From positions 1 to 37,005 of the forward strand of contig NZ_NPFA01000018.1 of assembly GCF_002265875.1 (NCBI RefSeq): a stretch of DNA of 37,005 nt, given 5' to 3'. The stretch's first letter is position 1. Every line of letters starts with the position of its first letter. The translations under genes and the position numbers were made by a program. Below, in pieces: positions 31,580-37,005 of the stretch. A model generated the notes under the pieces. That model was not told the origin of the DNA and searched no databases. It saw only the letters and a list, made by a program, of their open reading frames with translations. The DNA comes from Marinococcus halophilus. Lineage in GTDB: Bacteria; Bacillota; Bacilli; Bacillales; Marinococcaceae.

Positions 31580-32143
31580 ATGAGCCACCGCTTTGACCCA
31601 GCCAAATCCCAAAAACTCCGGAGTGACGAACGGCAGCAGGCCCTTCCGATGACGAAGCTGCTGCCCCTGATGCATATTCAGGAAACGGATCTGATCGCAG
31701 ATATCGGAGCCGGCAACGGATACTTCACGATCCCGATGGCCGAACAGGCCCGCCACGTATACGCCGTTGATATCGAGGACCGGATGTTAACCGAATTAAA
31801 AACCTATGCCGAACAAGCCCGCGCCTCCAACATCACCCTGATTCTCTCCGGCCTGGAGAAGATTGCCTTAATGGAGCATCAGGTCAATAAAATCGTGGTC
31901 GCCTTCGTGATGCATGAAATCGATGACTTTGACCAGGCGTTCGCCGAGCTCCGGCGTGTTCTGAAGCCCGGAGGCACCATTTTCTTTTACGAATGGGAAG
32001 CCGTAGCGACGGAATCGGGGCCTCCGCTGGAAATCCGCCTGCCATCAGAATCGTTTGCCCGGACCGTTGAAGAGTACGGCTTTACTACAACTACCCATGT
32101 CCTGAATGACGGTAACTATATGGTGGAAGCAGTAAAAATGTAA
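31580..32143 (+). CDS. Class I SAM-dependent methyltransferase
   Basis: A 187-aa methyltransferase with motif I IADIGAGNGYFTIP (about 37-50), motif II-like VYAVDIEDRM and the post-motif GGTIFFYEWE. Substrate unknown; UbiE/arsenite-type and small-molecule enzymes share this fold, and the usual cysteines of ArsM are absent. Ribosome binding site AGGAGGAG before ATG. It lies after the cstB terminator and has its own promoter region of only about 30 bp, so it may depend on read-through. Confidence 0.85.
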   Translation: MSHRFDPAKSQKLRSDERQQALPMTKLLPLMHIQETDLIADIGAGNGYFTIPMAEQARHVYAVDIEDRMLTELKTYAEQARASNITLILSGLEKIALMEHQVNKIVVAFVMHEIDDFDQAFAELRRVLKPGGTIFFYEWEAVATESGPPLEIRLPSESFARTVEEYGFTTTTHVLNDGNYMVEAVKM

Positions 32144-32210
32144 ATCCCCCACGAACTCATGGAGAGCCCCTTTTCATGATTCCGAAATACCTGGAGGCCT
32201 CTATGGGAAT

Positions 32211-32230
32211 GACCCCGTTAGGGGTCTTCT
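32211..32230 (+). terminator. Short terminator after the methyltransferase
   Basis: GACCCC - GTTA - GGGGTC followed by TTCT. A weak terminator before the MFS gene. Confidence 0.5.
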
Positions 32231-32260
32231 CATGTTATCAAGCAAAGGAAGGAGGGATGA

Positions 32261-33484
32261 ATGATGACAGCCAAATCGGCTTCCATCGGTATTGTTGAAA
32301 ACCGTCTTCCCTTTTTTCTATTGGTCCTCATCAACGTCTTTGTCGGCTCTATGGTCGGATTGGAACGTACCGTGCTCCCGCTGATCGGCGAAGAGTTGTT
32401 TGGCGTTGCCTCGGCCAGTGCCGCCCTCTCCTTTATTGTCAGCTTTGGGTTTTCCAAAGCCCTGGTCAACCTCCTGGCCGGTGCGCTTGCCGACCGCTTT
32501 GGGCGCAAGGAAATATTATTAATGGGATGGGCATTCGGCTTCTTCGTTCCTTTGCTGATTATTTTTGCCTCCGCCTGGTGGATGATCATCGTCGCCAATA
32601 TTTTCTTAGGCGTCAACCAGGGGCTGACCTGGTCGATGACTGTAAACATGAAAGTAGATCTGGCGAAACCAACCCAGCGCGGGACGGCCGTCGGCCTGAA
32701 TGAATTTGCCGGCTATATGGGGTTGTCCATCATGGCCGCCGTTTCCGGCTACGTGGCTTCGACGACCGCTCTGCGCCCCGAACCTTTCTTTCTTGGCTTC
32801 GGGATCGTTGGCATCGGGTTCCTGCTTTCGTTGTTCGTGCCGGATACGAGCAGGCAGGTGGCCCGTCAGACGGCTTCCGGGGAATCCTCCCTCCCCTTTT
32901 GGCAGGCGTTTGCCCAGACGACCTGGAAGCAGCCCGCCCTGTCGAGCTTCAGCTTTGCCGGGTTGACGACCAATCTCAAGGACGGCATGGCCTGGGGCCT
33001 GTTCCCCCTCTTCTTCGCTTCCGGCGGGTTATCCGTCAGCCAAATCGGGGTGGTCGTGGCAGCGTATCCCCTCGCCTGGGGCATGGCCCAGCTGTTTACC
33101 GGGCCCTGGAGCGATGTGATCGGCCGCAAGCGGCTCATCGTCGGCGGCCTCTGGTTGCAGGCGTTAGCGCTATGGGCCTTAGTAGCTGGCACCTCCTATG
33201 GATGGTGGCTTGGCAGTTCCATAATGCTCGGTCTCGGAACGGCGATGGTGTATCCGGTCCTTATTGCAGCGGTCGGCGATACCGCCCCCGCCTCCTGGCG
33301 AGCCAAAGCAAACGGGGTGTACCGTTTCTGGCGGGACAGCGGGTACGCCTTCGGGGCCTTACTCGCCGGCCTATTTGTGGACACGCTGAACGTTTCATGG
33401 GCCATCGGCCTCGTAGCTGTGCTTCCGTTTGCCGCCGGCATCGTCACGCTCATCCGGATGCGGGAATTATTGGCAAAGAAATAA
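32261..33484 (+). CDS. MFS transporter, substrate unknown
   Basis: A 407-aa twelve-helix transporter of the MFS_1 family. The loop 2-3 motif is clear (GALADRFGRKEILL), with a second copy in the C-terminal half (GPWSDVIGRKRLIV). Start at ATG 32261 or 32264 after AAGGAGGG. The protein fits drug/metabolite exporters or sugar-acid carriers equally well. It follows the methyltransferase in the same direction, but no functional link is evident. Confidence 0.85.
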   Translation: MMTAKSASIGIVENRLPFFLLVLINVFVGSMVGLERTVLPLIGEELFGVASASAALSFIVSFGFSKALVNLLAGALADRFGRKEILLMGWAFGFFVPLLIIFASAWWMIIVANIFLGVNQGLTWSMTVNMKVDLAKPTQRGTAVGLNEFAGYMGLSIMAAVSGYVASTTALRPEPFFLGFGIVGIGFLLSLFVPDTSRQVARQTASGESSLPFWQAFAQTTWKQPALSSFSFAGLTTNLKDGMAWGLFPLFFASGGLSVSQIGVVVAAYPLAWGMAQLFTGPWSDVIGRKRLIVGGLWLQALALWALVAGTSYGWWLGSSIMLGLGTAMVYPVLIAAVGDTAPASWRAKANGVYRFWRDSGYAFGALLAGLFVDTLNVSWAIGLVAVLPFAAGIVTLIRMRELLAKK

Positions 33485-33574
33485 TAAAACATCGTCCACT
33501 TTCATTTATAGGGATGTTGACCAGTCTTCGCACCAAGCGTCGTCTTTCTAATCTTAAGTATGAACTTTTCTTTC

Positions 33575-33850
33575 GCAAACACGTAAATTGTGATCGACGA
33601 ACCAGTCATTATGGCAGGTATCAAGGAAAGCGCTAGCCCGCTCAAGACCTTGCTTGCTTCATTGACTGATTGTGAAAACGCGATAGCCAATTTCGTAGTT
33701 AAAGAAATGGATTTTGACCTCCTGGGCATCGAATTTGATGTCCAGAGCGAACCTGGTCCCAATAGCATGATGGGTAAAGGGGATGCTTGCCCGTATTTCC
33801 AAACAATTACGGTAAAAGCGATCAAGCAAAGGCCCTCCTCCCTTTTTTAA
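33575..33850 (+). pseudogene. OsmC-family peroxide reductase, fragment
   Basis: The frame from about 33575 reads IVIDEPVIMAGIKESASPLK, LASLTDCENAIANFVVKEMD, FDLLGIEFDVQSEP and PYFQTITVKA, which is the middle of an OsmC/YhfA-type protein including the catalytic-cysteine loop (TDCENA). The first ~40 residues are missing, a TAA precedes the fragment, and after ITVKA the sequence diverges (IKQRPSSLF). The second conserved cysteine is not seen in its usual place. It is a remnant, not a working enzyme. Confidence 0.75.
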
Positions 33851-33863
33851 CTCGTAGAAGAAA

Positions 33864-33896
33864 GAAAGCGCCAGCCTTGCTCAGGCTGGCGCTTTC
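33864..33896. terminator. 13-bp perfect hairpin
   Basis: GAAAGCGCCAGCC and GGCTGGCGCTTTC around TTGCTCA. Without a strong T run it is a possible terminator or repeat. The following stretch 33897-34240 is AT-rich and I see no gene in it. Confidence 0.6.
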
Positions 33897-34240
33897 TACG
33901 ACTACTTACATAGGGACAATCAAAAGTATGCTGAATTTAATTGCCATTTTATTTATTACACCTTGGGTTCATTTTTAAACTAAAAAACAAGCATCTTAAT
34001 TTTTTATTAACTAATTTTGCCTGAGTCAATAAAGCGATTCATAAATATTAAATAACTCTTCCCTAGTATTTTTGGCCAAGCTTCATAGAGACATAACCTT
34101 TTTGTTTATTTTGATTCTAACTTCTTCTTTCATCTTAGGGGGATTCTTAGCTAAATTTGTATAATTAAGCTAATCAAAAGCATCTTGAAAATAACAAAGC
34201 AGCATATCTGGCGATTGTATGGACATTGACACTCTAATCT

Positions 34241-35386
34241 TCACTGGTAATTGACTACAGCTGGAGCAGGATCCAACTGAAGGACTTCTTCCGGGCTCAT
34301 GACTGGTTCATCCTTATCATAAAACACTTTAAAACCACCATACTGTACAGCTTCATTCCGCACATATTCTTTGTAATTAGTCATTTTTGCAGCAGCGCCT
34401 CCCCACCCGTCAAAGTTTAAAGCCACCTCTACATGGCTGGTTGGCTGAATGACTTCTTTGTTCGTCAGCGCTACGTCCGTAAACTGATGAACGAGAACTA
34501 TTTTGTCCGGAAGGTTGTTGTCTTCAACGAGCTTTGTGAGATAACTCACGGCTTGTTGAATCTCTGTTCCGTTAACTTGGCCAAGATCGATACCCGGCGT
34601 TTCTCCTTCTCCCACCTGGAATTCGGTATCGATGGCCAGATGAACATAAGGGAGCTTCAGCCATTTTTCCAACGACTTCACTTGATTTAACACAGAGTCT
34701 TTGCCCAATTGGACATCCAGCATCAATAAAGCATCGTTTTCCTCGGCAAGCTTCGCATACTTGTCAATTTGCTCCGGCGAGGTCATGCGAACGTAGTTGC
34801 CGTCCGAACCAGGGTCTCGTTGAGCAGCGGTGGCAATGAGTTCAATGGTGGGGACAGCTGGATGAGATGGATCAGCGTTGGAATAGGCCTGAGCCTGAGT
34901 CTTTAATTTTGCCATGAAGGCGTCAGGCTCCATTTGCCCGAGTATCCCCATATTGGTGGAGTTGGGATGGCCATAATATGTAACAAGTCGATGATTTTTC
35001 AACGGTCCGTCCGTTTGATCCTTCGTTCCTGTGATTAGTGTTTCTCCAAACGGCATCAGCCTTGTCCTTTCTTCCCCTGCTGCTTCAAGCTCAGGCATCA
35101 TTTCCAATTCTTCCTGCTCCAACTGATCTTTTAACGGTGTACTGTCATCTTCTGGCTCTACAGGCTTATATACCTGCTCAGGCTTAGTTTTTTCTGCCTC
35201 GTTGGGTTTTTCTTCCTCATTATCCTTTCTTTCTACTGTTTCAAATGAACGAGAGTCGTTATCTGAAGCCGTAGAATCGGAAATTGTCTCCGGTCCTCGT
35301 TGCACATAGAAAAGGGCCCCTATAAGAAATATAATCGTTAGACTAAGCAAGAACACTTCTTTCCTTATCAGCAGCTTTCGTTTCAT
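34241..35386 (-). CDS. Membrane-anchored extracellular protein of unknown function
   Basis: A 381-aa protein with an N-terminal signal anchor (about 10-28, VFLLSLTIIFLIGALFYV), a disordered acidic linker rich in E, K and P (about 38-105), and a folded C-terminal domain (about 115-381). The latter has alternating strand/helix motifs (HRLVTYYGHPNSTNMGILG, DALLMLDVQLG, YVHLAIDTEFQVGE, DKIVLVHQFTD) that resemble a TIM-barrel glycosidase-like fold, but no family is named with confidence. Start ATG 35386 follows AAGGATGG. It is monocistronic. An export-related cell-surface role is likely. Confidence 0.75.
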   Translation of the reverse strand: MKRKLLIRKEVFLLSLTIIFLIGALFYVQRGPETISDSTASDNDSRSFETVERKDNEEEKPNEAEKTKPEQVYKPVEPEDDSTPLKDQLEQEELEMMPELEAAGEERTRLMPFGETLITGTKDQTDGPLKNHRLVTYYGHPNSTNMGILGQMEPDAFMAKLKTQAQAYSNADPSHPAVPTIELIATAAQRDPGSDGNYVRMTSPEQIDKYAKLAEENDALLMLDVQLGKDSVLNQVKSLEKWLKLPYVHLAIDTEFQVGEGETPGIDLGQVNGTEIQQAVSYLTKLVEDNNLPDKIVLVHQFTDVALTNKEVIQPTSHVEVALNFDGWGGAAAKMTNYKEYVRNEAVQYGGFKVFYDKDEPVMSPEEVLQLDPAPAVVNYQ

Positions 35387-35606
35387 AGAAATCCATCCTT
35401 CTTCGAATTATATCCTGAGACGTTTCGTTACCGTTTCATGACTATCCTACTACTCCCGCTTTTGTTTTACAATTATTAGAAAAAGGAGTTTTATCTTGAA
35501 CTATAACTGAGACACTTGAAACTCTATTATCAAGCCCTGCAGTAACAATACGAGATTCGGGACGATATTTCTTTTGATAAGCTGACAAAGGAATTAGATG
35601 TAAACA

Positions 35607-35866
35607 ATGCGCGAATATGAAGTACCATTTGAACAAAGAGCACAAAAACATTAAAAATAGATAGATATCAAGCCGGCATGCTTATGACTTGAATTCATAA
35701 AAACTTAGTGGGTACAACAGATTCTAGAGCGCTTAGAAAAACGTTAATGGCACAAAAGCTGGAGAATGACGATATTGCATAGGCGGCACCTAAGCATTGC
35801 TCACCTCAATGATGAAAAACTTGTCATTTTAATTTTAGAAATTGGTCATCATTATGATATTCGTAA
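35607..35866 (+). pseudogene. RelE/ParE-family toxin, decayed
   Basis: ATG 35607 opens MREYEVPFEQRAQK, then a frameshift leads to TLKIDRYQAGMLMT, a TGA in place of W, and IHKNLVGTTDSRALRKTL with QKLENDDIA; after another shift HLNDEKLVILILEIGHHYDI continues. In order these are the N-terminus, the IxKNLxGTTD segment and the LxIGHRxxIY end of a RelE-type mRNA interferase. The upstream frame ending LTKELDVNNARI overlaps its start and could be the tail of a matching antitoxin. No product can be made. The stretches 35387-35606 and 35867-36160 hold nothing else I can support. Confidence 0.6.
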
Positions 35867-36164
35867 ATACAAACAGTGGAGAACGATTTGTTCTCAACAA
35901 GTGGTTATAGACTACTGATAAGCGTAATTATGTTTAATAGGCATGGTTATATATTGTTAAGATCATATAAGCACCGATAACATCCACTGTCGCTGCAAAA
36001 GCTGCTCAATTCGTTTTTCCGCCAAGAAAATTTTATGGCTGTATTTTGTTAGGGAGTTTCTGGTCTCAGCCGTTAACAGCATCATCTTTTCAAGCATTTT
36101 ACCTTATATGATGCATTTGTTCTGAGGCGTTTCTTTTTGTTGAAAAACCAAAACAAATTGCTAT

Positions 36165-36545
36165 TCAGCTTGCTGCTCGTTATGGTACATCGCCACGACA
36201 GTACGAGCCAACTGTATTTTCGCTGCTTCGGGATGGAGGCTTTCTTCATGTAGCCCAGTTTCAATGCTGGAAATCACTATTTTCGGCAAAGCCGTTACCA
36301 GATGAAAGTATTTCAGGATGAGCCTTCCGGAAACAACGTCACTTTTCCGTACATGGAAGCCAGCACCTTGTAGATGCCGATGTAATGTTTTAGGGTTAAA
36401 CATTTTTCTAGTATCCTCCAGGTCTTCGATGGCGGCTCGGCCATCCCGCGCTGCCTGAGGGGAGGCGGTGTTCATTTTTGAAATATGTATGATCAGGAAC
36501 ATAAGGAACGATGCTGCCAAGTTGAACCTTGTATTTTTGAAAATC
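36165..36545 (-). pseudogene. SAM methyltransferase, decayed C-terminal half
   Basis: Two frames join to a methyltransferase-like sequence: GSIVPYVPDHTYFKNEHRLP (about 36520-36460) and, after a frameshift, DLEDTRKMFNPKTLHRHLQG, AGFHVRKSDVV, YFHLVTALPKIVIS and LARTVVAM. Motifs of the V-P-D/N type and AGF.V.. are typical of Methyltransf_11 proteins. The SAM-binding half is not found upstream. A remnant. Confidence 0.5.
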
Positions 36546-36650
36546 ACTAAAAGGCCCTTTCTCTCTTCTTCGATTGTTTACGGTGTGATGCTGGCTGCCA
36601 TCGCGGTCATTGGAATAGCTGGAAAAGACCGGGGAGAAAAATAGCTGAAA

Positions 36651-36685
36651 AAGGAGACCCGGTTTTTTTCGGGTCTCCTTCTTTA
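36651..36685. terminator. Bidirectional terminator
   Basis: AAGGAGACCCG and CGGGTCTCCTT form an 11-bp stem; T runs follow in both directions (TTCTTT; CTTTTTC on the minus strand). It ends the minus-strand FmdB-type gene. Confidence 0.85.
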
Positions 36686-36952
36686 ATGGCCTGCCTGCCA
36701 AGGCCTAGGGGCCCGCTGCCGAGGCTGTTGCATGGCGGGAAGATCTTTTCGCTGCCGTGTTTTCGGCTGCATGCCCTGCTCGATCCGGGCCTTTATCTTC
36801 GCGTCCATCTTGGACAGGTGTACTGGCTGGAAGACCCTTCCGGCGGCTTCCCCGCATGAGGGACACGGCGCTTCGCTGACCCGCGCTCCCTTTGATGCCA
36901 TCCAGCGCTCAAACGTACCACACGTCCGGCATTTAAACGTAAACTGGGCCAT
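36683..36952 (-). CDS. FmdB-family zinc-ribbon protein
   Basis: An 89-aa protein with a four-cysteine zinc ribbon in the N-terminal half (CRTC at C8/C11 and CPSC at C30/C33; MAQFTFKCRTCGTFERWMAS) and a basic, proline-rich tail. This is the FmdB pattern. Such proteins often accompany acetamidase/formamidase genes. The start ATG is one base after the stop of an upstream gene whose end is at the window edge, so the two are coupled (GGAG ahead of it inside that gene). Confidence 0.82.
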   Translation of the reverse strand: MAQFTFKCRTCGTFERWMASKGARVSEAPCPSCGEAAGRVFQPVHLSKMDAKIKARIEQGMQPKTRQRKDLPAMQQPRQRAPRPWQAGH

Positions 36953-36953
36953 A

Positions 36954-37005
36954 TTAATCCAACTCCGGTAGAATGTTCTGGTAAAAGATGTCTTTAGGCA
37001 GGGCC
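36954..37005 (-). CDS. C-terminal end of an upstream gene, possibly acetamidase/formamidase
   Basis: The minus-strand frame ALPKDIFYQNILPELD ends in TAA at 36954-36956. Only 16 residues are visible. The tight coupling to an FmdB-type gene suggests FmdA-type acetamidase/formamidase, but this is inference from neighbourhood. Confidence 0.35.
   Translation of the reverse strand, partial: ALPKDIFYQNILPELD

Noticed and set aside
32899-33636. 245-aa plus-strand frame inside the MFS gene
   Set aside because: Overlaps a clear MFS transporter in another frame; arginine/proline-rich shadow.
1-37005. tRNA, rRNA, riboswitch or CRISPR array
   Set aside because: I saw no cloverleaf, conserved rRNA stretch, riboswitch core or spaced repeat array when reading the window.

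Overview
The window looks like a chromosomal or large-plasmid accessory region of a low-to-moderate GC Firmicute, most likely a Bacillaceae member. I infer this from protein style (YefM/YoeB, CstR/CstB, short-Q-loop cytochrome bd with CydS, LutR/LldR-like GntR, ScrR-like LacI), strong AGGAGG ribosome binding sites, CcpA-type cre sites and intrinsic terminators. Species cannot be settled from the sequence alone.

Layout. (1) 1-2.9 kb: start of an IS3-type transposase with a 50-bp tandem duplication at its end, a secreted cell-wall amidase, and a locus holding a small hydrophobic-tailed protein next to a three-helix membrane protein. (2) 3.0-7.7 kb: serine recombinase followed by a sucrose cassette (LacI repressor, GH32 sucrose hydrolase, MFS sucrose permease) with a perfect palindromic operator and a cre site. 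(3) 7.7-9.1 kb: three-gene minus-strand operon XRE regulator / 62-aa protein / nucleotidyltransferase, resembling an abortive-infection or toxin-antitoxin cassette. (4) 9.5-10.4 kb: a second, intact copy of the hydrophobic-tailed secreted protein plus three-helix membrane protein pair. (5) 10.5-12.6 kb and 19.0-21.1 kb: direct repeats of a tyrosine recombinase / yefM-yoeB module; the first copy is intact, the second is riddled with stops. Between them lie an L-lactate permease with its divergent GntR regulator, a truncated malate:quinone oxidoreductase butted against a truncated hsdM, and an alpha/beta hydrolase fused to a multi-pass membrane domain. (6) 21.1-22.5 kb: a decayed IS3/IS150-type transposase that truncates a decayed sulfide:quinone oxidoreductase. 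(7) 22.7-31.6 kb: a sulfide/persulfide handling island: peroxiredoxin, cytochrome bd oxidase (cydA, cydB, cydS), two TSUP exporters, the persulfide sensor CstR, DsrE-like, two TusA-like proteins, rhodanese and a CstB-type persulfide dioxygenase-rhodanese. Four related ATACC-N6-(G/C)GTA(T/A) sites lie in front of its transcription units and probably form a CstR regulon. (8) 31.6-37.0 kb: methyltransferase, MFS transporter, decayed OsmC, a membrane-anchored protein of unknown function, a decayed RelE toxin, a decayed methyltransferase, and an FmdB-type zinc-ribbon protein coupled to the tail of another gene.

How it fits together. The sucrose, lactate and sulfur blocks are separate metabolic cassettes, each with its own regulator and visible operators, placed in a region repeatedly hit by insertion sequences, recombinases and gene decay. 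The sulfur island would take thiol persulfides through CstB and rhodanese/TusA/DsrE carriers, export sulfite or related anions through TSUP proteins, and keep respiration going through a bd oxidase when sulfide poisons haem-copper oxidases. Its own SQR gene is dead, so the sulfide-oxidising step must be supplied elsewhere or is lost. The least explained system is the pair of loci encoding a secreted protein with a conserved hydrophobic tail next to a small three-helix membrane protein, which looks like a bacteriocin/immunity arrangement.
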